Source: Nocardioides seonyuensis (lineage in GTDB: Bacteria > Actinomycetota > Actinomycetes > Propionibacteriales > Nocardioidaceae). From it: 64,000 nucleotides of DNA. How positions within the stretch are numbered: position 1 is the first letter of the stretch; the number at the start of each line of letters is the position of its first letter. Where the stretch lies: contig NZ_CP038436.1 of NCBI RefSeq assembly GCF_004683965.1, positions 3,782,001-3,846,000 on the forward strand. Reading direction: 5' to 3'. This document shows positions 17,762 to 27,768 of this stretch, piece after piece. A program made the position numbers and the translations under genes. The notes under the pieces were generated by a model. It worked only from the letters and a program-made list of their open reading frames with translations. It had not been told where the DNA came from and searched no databases.

Positions 17762-19549
17762 TCACTTCGCGACGTAGAGGTCCTTGTAGTTGGGGGAACC
17801 CCAGACGACCTCGCCGGAGGGGTTGCCGATGTCCTCGCCGAAGACCAGCAGCTCGTTCCTGACGGCGGTCGGGATGATCGGGAAGTACTCCCGCATGATC
17901 CTCTCGTCCAGGGCGCCCCACGCGTCGGCCTGGTCGGCCTGGGGCAGGACGGAGATCTTGCGCATCTCCTCGTCCACCGATGTCTCCTCGAAGTCCGCCA
18001 GGTTGTACTCGGCGCCCGACTCGAGCAGCGGAGGCAGCATGCTGGATCCGGCGGGCCAGTCGGCGCACCAGTTGAAGCCGCGGAGGTTGAGCCGCCTGTC
18101 GACCTTGCTGTCCGGGTCGAGCCACACGTTGTAGGGCGAGCTCTGGACGGGTATGTCCTTCACCGAGAAGCCGCCAGCCTCGAACCCCTGCTTGATCCTC
18201 TCCTGGGCCGCCCGCATGTCGGGGTCCAGCTCGTAGTAGATCATCGTGATGGGATAGGGCTTGTCGGCGTGGCCAGCCTCGGCCAGGAGCTCCCTGGACC
18301 TCTCCGGGTCGAAGGTGATCTGGGCCTCGTCGACGAAGAACTCCTCCCTGCCCGGCATCCCCGGCGGCAGCAGGGAGCTCGCAAGGCGCCGCGTCACCTG
18401 GGGCACCTCGCCGGCCGCGGACCACACGTCGTCGTAGGGGTAGGCGTAGGCCAACGCCTTGCGGACCCGGATGTCGTCGATCTTGTCGTAGTCGGGCATC
18501 AGGGTCGAGACGCACAGCGTGCTCTGCTGCACCAGCCGGTCGCCCAGCTTCTCGGTGGCCTCGTCGAACCTCTCGGCGCCCAGCCCTGTCGCGATGGCCG
18601 CCCTGCTCTCAGGGCTGTCCGACAACATCAGGTCGTCCACCTGCGCGCCGTCCTGGTCGAACTTGAACACCCACTCGTCGACGTGCTGGTGGCGCGCCGG
18701 GTCGGAGGCAGGATCCCACTGGTCGTTGCGGACCAGCCTGAGCTCCTCGCCTGCCTCGAAGCGCGCGACCTTGTAGGGACCGGTGGAGAGAGGCGTCCGC
18801 CCGTAGCGAGGGGGTCTCGACGTGCGGTCGAGCGGTGCCGGACCCATCGCCATGAAGGCACCGAAGTAGTCCATGTCGGGGAACGGCGTGGACATCGTGA
18901 TGGTGATCTCCTGTCCCTCGACGGAGATCCCGTCCCAGCTCTCACACCTGGGGTCCTTGCCGGTGTAAGGACCTGCGTAGTCGTCGGCGCCGGCGAAGAA
19001 CCGCCGGGAGTAGACGGCTCCCGGCCCGGAGGGGAACGCTGTGCTGTCGAGGGACCGGCAGATGCCGAACGCGACCTCCTCGGCGGTGACGGGCCGCCCG
19101 TCCTCCCACGTCGCGTCGTCGCGGATGGTGAAGGTCCACTCGGTGAAGTCCGTGTTGGGTCGCCCGAGGTCCACGGCGAGGTCCGGGACCAGCACCGGTC
19201 GCCCCTCCTCGTCACGGGAGTACTGCGTCAACGACCGGCTCGTGAGGGCCTGGAGTATGGAGTTCCCGGCGCGAGCCCAGCCAGCGGTCGGGTCGATCGT
19301 CTCGGGACTCGAGTCACCTGGCAGGTGCACGGTGATCGTGCCACCCTCGACCGCGCCGTCGACCTCGGGGGCCGGGCCCCGGAGGTCGTGGGCCTTCGTG
19401 ACCGCGGTGACGGGCTCCTGCTTCGGGCTCGGCGCGCGGCCAGGCCCACCGTCCGTCGTGGAGCAGCCGCCGACCGCCAACGCCAGGAATGCGACTCCCG
19501 CGGAAGCGGTACGCAGGGCGCGCCGCGACCTCACGAGGTGCCTGGGCAC
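17762..19549 (-). CDS. Family 5 solute-binding lipoprotein (second binding protein of the peptide ABC locus)
   Basis: A 595-residue SBP_bac_5 protein. The lipoprotein signal peptide ends in LALAVGGC, with the lipidated Cys at about 29. Family features include 'FTEWTFTIRDDATWEDGRPVTAEEVAFGICRSLDS', the 'GPYKVARFEAGEELRLVRNDQWDP' strand and 'DIRVRKALAYAYPYDDVW'. It probably binds peptides or other oligomers for the DppBCDF-type transporter encoded just upstream. It lies 8 bases after the last ATPase gene and is the end of that operon. It differs clearly from the other binding protein (22963-24717), so the importer may have two specificities. Confidence 0.88.
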   Translation of the reverse strand: MPRHLVRSRRALRTASAGVAFLALAVGGCSTTDGGPGRAPSPKQEPVTAVTKAHDLRGPAPEVDGAVEGGTITVHLPGDSSPETIDPTAGWARAGNSILQALTSRSLTQYSRDEEGRPVLVPDLAVDLGRPNTDFTEWTFTIRDDATWEDGRPVTAEEVAFGICRSLDSTAFPSGPGAVYSRRFFAGADDYAGPYTGKDPRCESWDGISVEGQEITITMSTPFPDMDYFGAFMAMGPAPLDRTSRPPRYGRTPLSTGPYKVARFEAGEELRLVRNDQWDPASDPARHQHVDEWVFKFDQDGAQVDDLMLSDSPESRAAIATGLGAERFDEATEKLGDRLVQQSTLCVSTLMPDYDKIDDIRVRKALAYAYPYDDVWSAAGEVPQVTRRLASSLLPPGMPGREEFFVDEAQITFDPERSRELLAEAGHADKPYPITMIYYELDPDMRAAQERIKQGFEAGGFSVKDIPVQSSPYNVWLDPDSKVDRRLNLRGFNWCADWPAGSSMLPPLLESGAEYNLADFEETSVDEEMRKISVLPQADQADAWGALDERIMREYFPIIPTAVRNELLVFGEDIGNPSGEVVWGSPNYKDLYVAK

Positions 19550-19557
19550 GGTCGCGG

Positions 19558-20754
19558 CTACACCTCGTCCGCTCGGACGATCCGCCGGCCCGGGAAGTCG
19601 TACCAGCTGTCGGAGTAGGAGGAGTCGGTGCCCGGCAGCTCCTCAGGGGTCGCGCCCGGCGCGGGGTCGCCGTGCCTGTCGACTCCGAGGAGTGGCGCCG
19701 TCACGGGCTCGGCCGGGTGGTGGCCCAGCTCGCCTGCGAAGTGGCAGGCGACCTTGTGGCGGGCGCCGATCTGCAGCAGCGGCGGCTCGACCTTCGCGCA
19801 GATCTCCTGGGCGAACTGGCAGCGGGTGCGGAACCGGCACCCCGACGGGGGGTTGATGGGGCTCGGAACGTCCCCGGTCAGCTGGATGCGCTCACGGCGT
19901 CCGCCGATCGCCGCCTGCCCGACGTCGGGCACAGCCGACAGCAGCGCCTGGGTGTAGGGGTGGTTGGCGTGCTCGTAGATCCGGTCGCGCTCACCGATCT
20001 CGACGATCTTCCCGAGGTACATCACCGCGATCTCGGGGCAGAAGTGGCGCACCACCGCGAGGTCGTGGGCGATGAAGAGGAACCCGATGTTGAACTCGCG
20101 CTGGATGTCCTGGAGCAGGTTGATGACCTGGGCCTGGATCGAGACGTCGAGGGCCGAGACCGGCTCGTCGGCCACGAGCAGCTTGGGCTGCAGCGTCAGC
20201 GCACGCGCGATGCCGATGCGCTGGCGCTGACCGCCGGAGAACTCGTGCGGGTAGCGGTTGTAGTGCTCGGGGTTCAGGCCGACGATCTCCAGCAGCTCCT
20301 GGACCCGAGGGAGGATCTGCTTCCTCGGGAGGATGTCGTGGATCGCCAGCGGCGTGCCGATGATCGTCCCGACCGTGTGGCGCGGGTTGAGCGAGCCGTA
20401 GGGGTCCTGGAAGATCATCTGGATCTCGCGGCGCAGGGGCTTGAGCTCCCGCGCTCCGATCTGCGAGATGTCGCGCCCCTCGAACATGACCGATCCGTCG
20501 GTGGGCTTCTCCAGGCGGGTGACGAGGCGTCCGGTCGTGGACTTGCCACAGCCCGACTCCCCCACCAGACCGAGCGACTCGCCGGCGCGGACCTGGAAGT
20601 TGACGCCGTCGACGGCCTGGACGTGGCCGACCGTGCGGCGGATGACCCCTGAGGACTTCACGGGGAAGTACATCTTCAGGTCGCGGACGTCGAGCAGCGG
20701 CGTGGAGTCACCCGTGGCCGGGGTCTCGGCGGGCAAGGCATCGGTCGCGGTCAT
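19558..20754 (-). CDS. Oligopeptide ABC transporter ATP-binding protein, DppF/OppF type
   Basis: A 398-residue ATPase. Walker A is '[17 protein letters not shown]', the Q-loop is in '[18 protein letters not shown]', the signature is '[15 protein letters not shown]' and Walker B is '[14 protein letters not shown]', with the switch His in 'FIAHDLAVV'. The C-terminal oligopeptide extension '[20 protein letters not shown]' has the Cys pattern of the OppD/F family that can hold an iron-sulfur cluster. ATG 20754 overlaps the stop of the DppD-type gene (ATGA). The C-terminus is extended by about 60 residues rich in Pro, Asp and Tyr. Confidence 0.93.
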   Translation of the reverse strand: MTATDALPAETPATGDSTPLLDVRDLKMYFPVKSSGVIRRTVGHVQAVDGVNFQVRAGESLGLVGESGCGKSTTGRLVTRLEKPTDGSVMFEGRDISQIGARELKPLRREIQMIFQDPYGSLNPRHTVGTIIGTPLAIHDILPRKQILPRVQELLEIVGLNPEHYNRYPHEFSGGQRQRIGIARALTLQPKLLVADEPVSALDVSIQAQVINLLQDIQREFNIGFLFIAHDLAVVRHFCPEIAVMYLGKIVEIGERDRIYEHANHPYTQALLSAVPDVGQAAIGGRRERIQLTGDVPSPINPPSGCRFRTRCQFAQEICAKVEPPLLQIGARHKVACHFAGELGHHPAEPVTAPLLGVDRHGDPAPGATPEELPGTDSSYSDSWYDFPGRRIVRADEV

Positions 20755-21770
20755 GACTTGACCACCTCCTCCTGGTAGATCGCTTCGGGCTCGGTCAGGT
20801 GGCACCGCTTGAGGTGGCCCTCGCCACGGTCACCCGGCAGGAGCTCGGGCAGCACCGTGAAGCACAGGTCACCGGGGACCTTGTCCTTGTGGGCGCACCG
20901 CGGGTGGAAGGGACACCCCGGAGGCGGGTTGAGAAGGCTGGGCGGGGCACCGGGGATCGGCACCAGCTTCTGGTCGACGTCGGCCACCAGGCTGGGGACG
21001 CTCGAGAGCAGGCCCCAGGTGTAGGGCATCTGCGGGTGCGTGAGGATGTCCTTGGTCGGGCCGTACTCCACTGCGCGACCGGCGTACATCACGAGCACGT
21101 CGTCGGCCATCTCGGCCACCACGCCGAGGTCGTGGGTGATGAGGATGATCGCGGTGTTGAACTCGCGCTGCAGCTTCTGGAGCAGGTCGAGGATCTGCGC
21201 CTGCACGGTCACGTCGAGCGCCGTCGTCGGCTCGTCGGCAATGACGAGCTTCGGGTCGTTGATGAGCGCCATGGCGATCATGGCCCGCTGCCGCATTCCG
21301 CCGGAGAACTGGTGGGGATAGTCGTCGATGCGGCGATCGGGCTGGGGAATGCCCACCAGCTCGAGCATCTCGATCACCCGCTTGCGGGTCTCCTTCTTGC
21401 CGGCGTCGTGATGGACCCGGTAGGCCTCGGCGATCTGGTTGCCCACGGAGTAGTAGGGGTGCATCGCCGAGAGGGGGTCCTGGAAGATCATCGCGACGTC
21501 CTTGCCGCGCATGGCCCGCATCTCGTCCTCGGTGAGGGTGAGCAGGTCGGTGCCGTCGAGCCGGATCTCGCCGGTCACCCGGGCGCTGGTGCCCCGGTGC
21601 AGCCCGAGGATCGCCGAGCTGGACACGGACTTGCCTGAGCCCGACTCACCCACGATTCCGAGGGTCTGGCCACGCTCGAGCCCGAACGACAGCCCGTCGG
21701 TGGCCTTGACGACGCCGTCCTGGGTCGGGAAGTGCACCTTGAGGTCGTCGACAGTGAGGAACTTCTCCAT
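20751..21770 (-). CDS. Oligopeptide ABC transporter ATP-binding protein, DppD/OppD type
   Basis: A 339-residue ATPase. Walker A is '[17 protein letters not shown]', Q-loop '[18 protein letters not shown]', signature '[15 protein letters not shown]', Walker B '[14 protein letters not shown]' and H-loop '[11 protein letters not shown]'. The C-terminal '[24 protein letters not shown]' is the OppD/F cysteine motif. ATG 21770 gives the usual family N-terminus; an in-frame GTG at 21782 is the alternative. It pairs with the overlapping downstream ATPase as a heterodimer. Confidence 0.93.
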   Translation of the reverse strand: MEKFLTVDDLKVHFPTQDGVVKATDGLSFGLERGQTLGIVGESGSGKSVSSSAILGLHRGTSARVTGEIRLDGTDLLTLTEDEMRAMRGKDVAMIFQDPLSAMHPYYSVGNQIAEAYRVHHDAGKKETRKRVIEMLELVGIPQPDRRIDDYPHQFSGGMRQRAMIAMALINDPKLVIADEPTTALDVTVQAQILDLLQKLQREFNTAIILITHDLGVVAEMADDVLVMYAGRAVEYGPTKDILTHPQMPYTWGLLSSVPSLVADVDQKLVPIPGAPPSLLNPPPGCPFHPRCAHKDKVPGDLCFTVLPELLPGDRGEGHLKRCHLTEPEAIYQEEVVKS

Positions 21771-21785
21771 CGCTGCTACCACTTT

Positions 21786-22802
21786 CTAACCGAGCCGGAC
21801 TCGGGGATCGATGAACGCGTACGAGATGTCGACGAGGATGTTGGCGACGATCACGAACGCGCCTGCCAGGACGACCACGCCGATGATGGTCGGCAGGTCG
21901 TAGGCGCTGCTCGCCTGGACGGTCAGGAGGCCCAGGCCGGGATAGGCGAAGACTGACTCGGTGATGATCGCACCACCGAGAAGGGTTGCGAAGTCGAGAC
22001 CGGTCATGGTCACCAGCGGCGTGAGTGCGGCCCGGAGCCCGTGCTTGAAGAGCACGACGCGCCCGGGAAGTCCCTTGGCCTTGGCGGTGCGGATGTAGTC
22101 CTCGGTCATCGACTCCAGCACGAAGGCGCGCGTCATGCGGACGTAGCCGGCCATGAACACCAGCGCCAGCGTGAAGCCGGGCATCATCAGGTTGACGAGC
22201 CAGCTGGCAACTCCACCGTCGGCGATCGAGACGTAGGACGGATAGTCGAACAGCTGCCACTTCACGGCGAGGTACTTCAGGAAGAAGACCGCGATGAAGA
22301 AGGTGGGGAACGCGAAGGCGATGAGGGTCAGGCCGACGATGCCGCGGTCGATGAACGACCCCTTGAAGACGGCCGCGAGGATGCCGAAGAGCACTCCGCC
22401 GGTGAGCCACATGACCAGCGCCACGAGCGCCAGCGAGATCGACACCGGCGCTGCACCCTTGACCAGGTCGTTGACGGTGGCGGAGTTGAGGTGGGAGTAG
22501 CCCAGGCAAGGAGCCTCGCAGTGGGTCACCACCTCGGGGGCGGCCGCGCGCAGCTCAGGGTCGGCCGGGAAGTCGCGCCCGACAGCGATGCCCTTCATGA
22601 AGTTCGCCCACTGCTCGTAGACGGGCTTGTCGTAGCCGAGCGCCTTGCGCGCCTGGTCTCGCTGCTGCTCGCTGCAGTTCTTGCCGCAGGCGAAGCGCGC
22701 GGGGTCCACAGGTGAGGCGAAGAAGAGCGCGAAGGTCACGAGGGTCAGCGCGAGCATCAGCGCCAGACCCACCGCCACCCTGCGCACGATGTAGGCCCAC
22801 AT
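21786..22802 (-). CDS. Oligopeptide ABC transporter permease, DppB/OppB type
   Basis: A 338-residue permease with about six membrane helices. The first helix (WAYIVRRVAVGLALMLALTLVTFALFF) starts at residue 2, and a large periplasmic loop with a CxxxC pair (ACGKNC) follows. The inner-membrane ATPase contact EAA-like loop is 'YIRTAKAKGLPGRVVLFKHGLRAALTPLV'. The downstream gene begins 15 bases later. It lies between the first binding protein and the ATPases, and DppC is encoded at the head of the operon, so the order is C-A-B-D-F-A2. Confidence 0.92.
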   Translation of the reverse strand: MWAYIVRRVAVGLALMLALTLVTFALFFASPVDPARFACGKNCSEQQRDQARKALGYDKPVYEQWANFMKGIAVGRDFPADPELRAAAPEVVTHCEAPCLGYSHLNSATVNDLVKGAAPVSISLALVALVMWLTGGVLFGILAAVFKGSFIDRGIVGLTLIAFAFPTFFIAVFFLKYLAVKWQLFDYPSYVSIADGGVASWLVNLMMPGFTLALVFMAGYVRMTRAFVLESMTEDYIRTAKAKGLPGRVVLFKHGLRAALTPLVTMTGLDFATLLGGAIITESVFAYPGLGLLTVQASSAYDLPTIIGVVVLAGAFVIVANILVDISYAFIDPRVRLG

Positions 22803-22883
22803 TTGGTCGGTCTCACTTCCTCGAAGAACTTGGTGACCCCGGTGAGGGCACGACGAGCTGGTGCCGGAGGGATGCCCGGCAGG

Positions 22884-22917
22884 GTGCTGGGTGGGCACCG
22901 AAGTGCCCACCCAGCAC
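22884..22917 (-). terminator. Perfect 15-bp hairpin between the dppA-type and dppB-type genes
   Basis: The arms GTGCTGGGTGGGCAC (22884-22898) and GTGCCCACCCAGCAC (22903-22917) pair without mismatch around a CGAA loop. It is 45 bases after the stop of the binding-protein gene and about 80 bases before the next start. With no T-run it may attenuate transcription or stabilise the upstream mRNA, giving more binding protein than permease. Confidence 0.6.
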
Positions 22918-22962
22918 GCTTACTGCGTAGACCCGAGGATCCGGGTCCGGATCAGGCTGACG

Positions 22963-24717
22963 TCACTCGGTGACGCCGATGAGACCGATCTCCGGGTAGG
23001 ACGACGACGCAGCCGTCGTGGTGAACCCGGTGACCTTGGAGCCGTAGAGCCAGTTGAACTTCGAGGTGTCGAGCGGGATGTAGGCAACGTCCTCACCCAG
23101 CTTGGCGTCAGCCTCGACCAGCGCGTCGACCTGGGCGTCGAGGTCGGAGGCATTGGCAGCCTCGTCGACCAGCGCCTCGAACTCGTCGCTCTGGTAGCAG
23201 CCGTAGTTCTGGCCACACGTGGTGGGCGAGAAGTTCGGGCGGCTGTCGTAGAGCGGCGGGATCACCGTCATCATCGACGGCCAGTCAGCACCCCAGCCAC
23301 CCCACGTGATGTCGAACTCGTCGTCGGGACGCGAGATGACGTCGTAGTAGGTGTCACCCTGCGGCTCGAGCGAGACCTTGAAGCCAGCCTCGTCCCAGCC
23401 CTGCTGGATCACGGCCATGGCCTTGTCAGCGGTCGGGGAGGACGGGTAGGCGAGCTTGATCGGGACCGGCTGCTTGACGCCGGCCTCGTCGAGGATCGCC
23501 TTGGCGGCGGCGGGGTCGCCGTCGTTGTCGTTGTCGTCGGCGAACGCCGGGTTGGGCGTGTAGCCCGAGACACCCGGGTTGACGATCGACTCGGCCGGAG
23601 CAGCAGCGGTCTCGCCGCCGAGCGCCTTGACGTAACCGTTGAGGTTGAGCGCCTTGGCCAGTGCCCGACGCACAGCGACGTCCTTCATGACGTCACTGTT
23701 GAAGTTGGGCGAGAGGTACTGGGTGTAGGGCGACTCGACGTTGACGTAGCGCTCCTCGACCGGCCCGGTGATCTTCGGGAACTGGGCAGGCGCGACGCGA
23801 GCAGTGGTGATCGCGTTCTGCACGTCGCCAGCGTCCTGGATCAGGCGGTCGTTGAACAGCTCGCCAGCGGTCTCGGACGGGTCGATCTGGTAGTCGATCT
23901 GGTCAGGCAGGGCCAGACGCAGGGTCTCCGGGTCGTCCGTCGCGGGGTCGTAGCTCTCGTTGCGAACCAGGGTCGCGCCCTTGTTCTTGTCCCACTTGCC
24001 GCCCTCGACCTTGTAAGGACCGTTGGACAGGACCTTCCACTGGCTCTTGGCGCCCTCGTCGAAGGACTCCTTGTAGGGGTCGGTCATCATCATGCCGGCC
24101 ACGGCCTGCGGGAAGTCGGCCCACGGCTTGTTGAAGCGGAACGTGATGGTCTTGCCGTCACAGCTCACAGCCTCCTCGAAGGCCGACTGCTGCTCGGGGG
24201 TCGCCTTGTAGGGACCCGGGTAGTCCTTCACGTCGATGTAGCTGAGCGTGTAGTTGGGGCCACCGGTGATCAGGTCGTTGGCGAACACGCGCGAGGTGCC
24301 GTACTGGACGTCCTCACACGTGATGTCGCTGCCGTCCTCCCACTTGACGCCGTCCTTGAGGGTGAACTCCCAGACCTTGCCGCCCTCGGAGGAGGTGCCG
24401 GTGTCGGTCGCGAGGTCAGGCACCGGGGTGGTGGCCTCGGTGGCGTCCTCCGACATCGGGAACGCGAGGAGGCCGCGGTAGAGCAGGCGGCGGTACCACG
24501 CGAGCTGCACACCGTAGTAGATGCGCTGTGGGTCGGATGCCTCGTAGGGGAAGTGCTGCAGCACCTTCAGGGTGCCGCCCGCGGTCGCCTCAGCGGAGCT
24601 GCCCGGCGAGTCGTTGCCGCCGTCGTCGCCGCCGTCGCCGCCACAGGCAGCCAGGAGGCCAAGCCCCAGGACCGAGGCCGCACCAGCGGCGACAGTCCTC
24701 CTCAGTTTCATACCCAT
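22963..24717 (-). CDS. Family 5 peptide-binding lipoprotein (first binding protein)
   Basis: A 584-residue SBP_bac_5 protein. The signal peptide MGMKLRRTVAAGAASVLGLGLLAACGG has a clear lipobox (LAAC) and is followed by a Gly/Asp/Ser-rich tether. 'TGTSSEGGKVWEFTLKDGVKWEDGSDITCEDVQYGTSRVF' is the family signature region, 'GPYKVEGGKWDKNKGATLVRN' and 'KDVAVRRALAKALNLNGYV' follow. It delivers oligopeptides or similar solutes to the DppBC-type channel. ATG 24717 is well supported by GGAGG at 6 bases. A strong hairpin follows the gene. Confidence 0.92.
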   Translation of the reverse strand: MGMKLRRTVAAGAASVLGLGLLAACGGDGGDDGGNDSPGSSAEATAGGTLKVLQHFPYEASDPQRIYYGVQLAWYRRLLYRGLLAFPMSEDATEATTPVPDLATDTGTSSEGGKVWEFTLKDGVKWEDGSDITCEDVQYGTSRVFANDLITGGPNYTLSYIDVKDYPGPYKATPEQQSAFEEAVSCDGKTITFRFNKPWADFPQAVAGMMMTDPYKESFDEGAKSQWKVLSNGPYKVEGGKWDKNKGATLVRNESYDPATDDPETLRLALPDQIDYQIDPSETAGELFNDRLIQDAGDVQNAITTARVAPAQFPKITGPVEERYVNVESPYTQYLSPNFNSDVMKDVAVRRALAKALNLNGYVKALGGETAAAPAESIVNPGVSGYTPNPAFADDNDNDGDPAAAKAILDEAGVKQPVPIKLAYPSSPTADKAMAVIQQGWDEAGFKVSLEPQGDTYYDVISRPDDEFDITWGGWGADWPSMMTVIPPLYDSRPNFSPTTCGQNYGCYQSDEFEALVDEAANASDLDAQVDALVEADAKLGEDVAYIPLDTSKFNWLYGSKVTGFTTTAASSSYPEIGLIGVTE

Positions 24718-24814
24718 TTGTTTCCTCCTTGGATGTGCCGCGGGGGCGGCACCTTCGTCGGCGCTGATGCCGACGAGATCTTGTGTGGATGGTGGGAAGC
24801 AGGAGCGACTCGGC

Positions 24815-25819
24815 TCACGAGTGACCCTTCGGGTCCAGAGCGTCGCGGATTCCGTCGCCCAGCAGGTTGAAGCAGACCACGATCGTGGCGATCAACAGCG
24901 CGGGGACGAAGAAGAAGACGAAGTCGGTGTCGGCATAGGTGAGCGAGTTGAAGAGCACGTTGCCGAGGGTGGGGGTCGGCGGGTTGATGCTCACGCCGAG
25001 GTAGGCGAGCGCCGCCTCCGCCGAGACGAAGGCCGGCATGATCAGGGTGAAGGTCACCAGGATCGGGGCCCACAGGTTGGGAAGGATCTCGCGGAAGTAG
25101 AGGCGGAACTTCGAGGCGCCCATCATCTTGGACGCGGCCACGAACTCCCGCTCGCGCAGCGTGAGGACCTGGCCTCGCACGATGCGGGCGACACCGGTCC
25201 AGCCGAAGAGACCCAGCACGGCCACGACGTAGAACGCTCTGGTCGGATCACCCTCCGGGACGCCCAGCACCTCGGAGATGAAGGCGAACGCCACGGCCGA
25301 CAGGGCGAGCAGCATCAGCGTCTGCGGGAAGGCGAGGGTCAGGTCGATCACGCGACCGATGATGGCGTCGACCCAACCGCCGGACGCGCCGGAGATGATG
25401 CCGAGCGTCACGCCGATGAACACCGCGATCAGGGTCGCGGTGATGGCGATCGCCAGGGAGAAGGAGAGGCCGTACCAGACACGGGAGAGGACATCGCGAC
25501 CGATGCCCGGCTCGACGCCGAGCCAGTGGTCGCTGGAGATGCCTCCCCACTTGCCGATGGGGAGCTGGAACTCGTTGAGGAGGTCCTGGTTGGGCGTGCG
25601 TGGGTCTAGGAAGCCGACCTTCACCAGGATCGGCGCAGCGATCGCCGCGAGGAAGAACAGCGTCACCACGATCAGCGAGAACATGGAGAGCTTGTCCTTC
25701 AAGAAGCGGGCCCGGGCCAGCTGGCCCGGAGACTTGCTCACGACCTTGTTGTCGTCAGCGGCGACAGGCTCCTCGCCGCCGGCGGCGAAGTGGCTCTCGA
25801 GTTCTGTGCCCGCAGTCAT
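24815..25819 (-). CDS. Oligopeptide ABC transporter permease, DppC/OppC type
   Basis: A 334-residue permease, first gene of the importer operon. After a polar N-terminus of about 45 residues comes the first membrane helix (MFSLIVVTLFFLAAIAAPILV), the OppC N-terminal domain. Five more helices and the ATPase-contact loop 'FVAASKMMGASKFRLYFREILPNLWAPILV' follow. 'LGVSINPPTPTLGNVLFNS' is typical of the family. It is preceded by a 155-base gap that separates it from aspS and probably holds the operon promoter. Confidence 0.93.
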   Translation of the reverse strand: MTAGTELESHFAAGGEEPVAADDNKVVSKSPGQLARARFLKDKLSMFSLIVVTLFFLAAIAAPILVKVGFLDPRTPNQDLLNEFQLPIGKWGGISSDHWLGVEPGIGRDVLSRVWYGLSFSLAIAITATLIAVFIGVTLGIISGASGGWVDAIIGRVIDLTLAFPQTLMLLALSAVAFAFISEVLGVPEGDPTRAFYVVAVLGLFGWTGVARIVRGQVLTLREREFVAASKMMGASKFRLYFREILPNLWAPILVTFTLIMPAFVSAEAALAYLGVSINPPTPTLGNVLFNSLTYADTDFVFFFVPALLIATIVVCFNLLGDGIRDALDPKGHS

Positions 25820-25881
25820 GTATCTGTCTCACGCTTCCTGTCGGTCCGATCAGCTGCTGCCCCAAGGCCAGCGCCGGTGCG

Positions 25882-25887
25882 ACTCTA
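25882..25887 (-). promoter_or_regulatory. Candidate -10 box for the peptide ABC operon
   Basis: TAGAGT on the minus strand fits TANNNT and lies about 62 bases before the ATG at 25819, in the only sizeable gap upstream of the operon. No convincing -35 is visible at 16-18 bases. Confidence 0.3.
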
Positions 25888-25930
25888 TGTGACCCGCACC
25901 TCATGAACGATCACCGACGGGTAACGATCT

Positions 25931-25956
25931 GGACACGGCGAAGCCCCGAAGTGTCC
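25931..25956 (-). terminator. Hairpin after aspS, possible terminator
   Basis: GGACAC (25931-25936) pairs with GTGTCC (25951-25956), with partly complementary GGCGAAGCC between. It lies 18 bases beyond the aspS stop, between aspS and the peptide transporter operon. No T-run is present. Confidence 0.4.
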
Positions 25957-25974
25957 GACAATCGTGCGGGCGCC

Positions 25975-27768
25975 TCAGTCCGACGCCGTGAGATCTTTCG
26001 CCGCAGGCGCGTCGACCCCGGCTTCCTTGCGCTGCTGAGCGGTGATCGGGGCGGGCGCCGCGGTGAGCGGGTCGTAGCCCCCTCCGGACTTCGGGAAGGC
26101 GATCACGTCGCGGATCGAGTCGGTGCCGGCCAGCAGCGCGACGATGCGGTCCATGCCGACCGCGATGCCCCCGTGCGGCGGGGCGCCGTACTTGAACGCC
26201 TCGAGCAGGAAGCCGAACTTCTCCTCGGCCTCCGCCTCGCTGAGGCCCATCACGGCGAAGACCCGCTTCTGGACGTCCTCGCGATGGATTCGGATCGATC
26301 CACCCCCGAGCTCGTTGCCGTTGCAGACGATGTCGTAGGCGAAGGCCAGGGCGCTGCCGGGGTCGGTGTCGAAGGTGTCGAGGAACTCGGGCTTGGGGCT
26401 GGTGAAGGCGTGGTGCACGGCCGTCCATGCGCCGGCACCCACGGCGACGTCGCCGCTGGCCACAGCATCCGAGCTCGGCTCGAAGAGGGGCGCGTCGACG
26501 ACCCAGGTGAACGCGAAGACCGAGTCGTCGAGCATGTCACCCCGTCGTCCGATCTCGAGCCGAGCAGAGCCCAGGAGGGCACGACTGCTCTTGGGCGCGC
26601 CGGCCGCGAAGAACACGCAGTCCCCGGGCGCCGCACCGACGTGGGCCGCGAGTCCCGCGCGCTCGTCGTCGGTGAGGTTCTTGGCGACCGGACCGCCGAG
26701 CTCGCCGTCCTCGCCGATCGTCACGTAGGCCAGGCCCTTGGCGCCGCGCTGCTTGGCCCACTCCTGCCAGGCGTCGAACTGGCGGCGCGGCTGGCTGCCG
26801 CCGCCGGGCATCACGACGGCTCCGACGTAGGGCGCCTGGAAGACGCGGAAGGGGGTGTCCTTGAAGTAGTCGGTGCACTCGACGAGCTCGAGGCCCATGC
26901 GCAGGTCAGGCTTGTCGGAGCCGTACCTCGCCATCGCCTCGGCGTAGGTCATCCGCGGGATGGGGCGAGGGATCTCGTGACCGATCTGCGCCCACATGGC
27001 TGCCAGGACGTCCTCCATGAGGGCGATGACGTCCTCCTGGTCCACGAAGCTCATCTCGATGTCGAGCTGGGTGAACTCGGGCTGGCGGTCGGCTCGGAAG
27101 TCCTCGTCGCGGTAGCACCGCGCGATCTGGTAGTAGCGCTCCATCCCAGCGACCATGAGCAGCTGCTTGAAGAGCTGGGGGCTCTGGGGAAGGGCGTACC
27201 AGCTCCCGGGTGCCAGCCGAGCCGGGACCAGGAAGTCGCGCGCACCCTCGGGCGTGGAGCGGGTCAGCGTCGGTGTCTCGACCTCGACGAAGCCCTGCGC
27301 GTCCAGCACGTCGCGGGCCGCCTTGTTGATCCGGCTGCGCAGCCGCAGGGCGGCGTTGGGGCCGCTGCGGCGCAGGTCGAGGTAGCGGTGCTTGAGCCGA
27401 GCCTCCTCCCCCACGTCGCCACCCTTGTGACCGGCGGCGTCGTCGATCGGGAACGGCAGCGGTGCAGATGCACTGAGGACCTCCACGGAGTTCGCCACGA
27501 CCTCGATCTCGCCGGTGTCGAGGTTGGGGTTCTCGTTGCCGGCCTTGCGAGCGACGACCTCTCCGGTGATCTTGAGGCAGTACTCGCTGCGCAGGGTGTG
27601 GGCCACCTCCTCGTCGCGAACCACGACCTGGACGACGCCGCTGGCCTCGCGCAGGTCGAGGAAGGCCACTCCCCCGTGATCGCGACGCCGCGCCACCCAC
27701 CCGGCGAGGGTGACGGTCTGGCCGACGTGCTCGGCGCGCAGGGCGCCGGCGTCATGGGTGCGGATCAC
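25975..27768 (-). CDS. aspS: Aspartyl-tRNA synthetase, probably non-discriminating
   Basis: A 597-residue class IIb synthetase of the bacterial type. The OB-fold anticodon domain is '[22 protein letters not shown]', motif 2 '[31 protein letters not shown]' and motif 3 '[15 protein letters not shown]'; the bacterial GAD insert lies between motifs 2 and 3. Residue 31 is His and the loop '[18 protein letters not shown]' has Gly at the second marker site. These are features known from non-discriminating AspRS that also charges tRNA-Asn, implying a GatCAB route elsewhere. GTG start overlaps the hisS stop (GTGA). Confidence 0.95.
   Translation of the reverse strand: MIRTHDAGALRAEHVGQTVTLAGWVARRRDHGGVAFLDLREASGVVQVVVRDEEVAHTLRSEYCLKITGEVVARKAGNENPNLDTGEIEVVANSVEVLSASAPLPFPIDDAAGHKGGDVGEEARLKHRYLDLRRSGPNAALRLRSRINKAARDVLDAQGFVEVETPTLTRSTPEGARDFLVPARLAPGSWYALPQSPQLFKQLLMVAGMERYYQIARCYRDEDFRADRQPEFTQLDIEMSFVDQEDVIALMEDVLAAMWAQIGHEIPRPIPRMTYAEAMARYGSDKPDLRMGLELVECTDYFKDTPFRVFQAPYVGAVVMPGGGSQPRRQFDAWQEWAKQRGAKGLAYVTIGEDGELGGPVAKNLTDDERAGLAAHVGAAPGDCVFFAAGAPKSSRALLGSARLEIGRRGDMLDDSVFAFTWVVDAPLFEPSSDAVASGDVAVGAGAWTAVHHAFTSPKPEFLDTFDTDPGSALAFAYDIVCNGNELGGGSIRIHREDVQKRVFAVMGLSEAEAEEKFGFLLEAFKYGAPPHGGIAVGMDRIVALLAGTDSIRDVIAFPKSGGGYDPLTAAPAPITAQQRKEAGVDAPAAKDLTASD

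Noticed and set aside
16157..19618. A plus-strand open frame of about 1150 codons
   Set aside because: It lies opposite rarA and the binding-protein gene, has a biased His/Arg/Gly composition and no family match.
22861..24870. A long plus-strand open frame over the first binding-protein gene
   Set aside because: Antisense to a clear lipoprotein gene with its own ribosome-binding site; also crosses the hairpin at 22884-22917.
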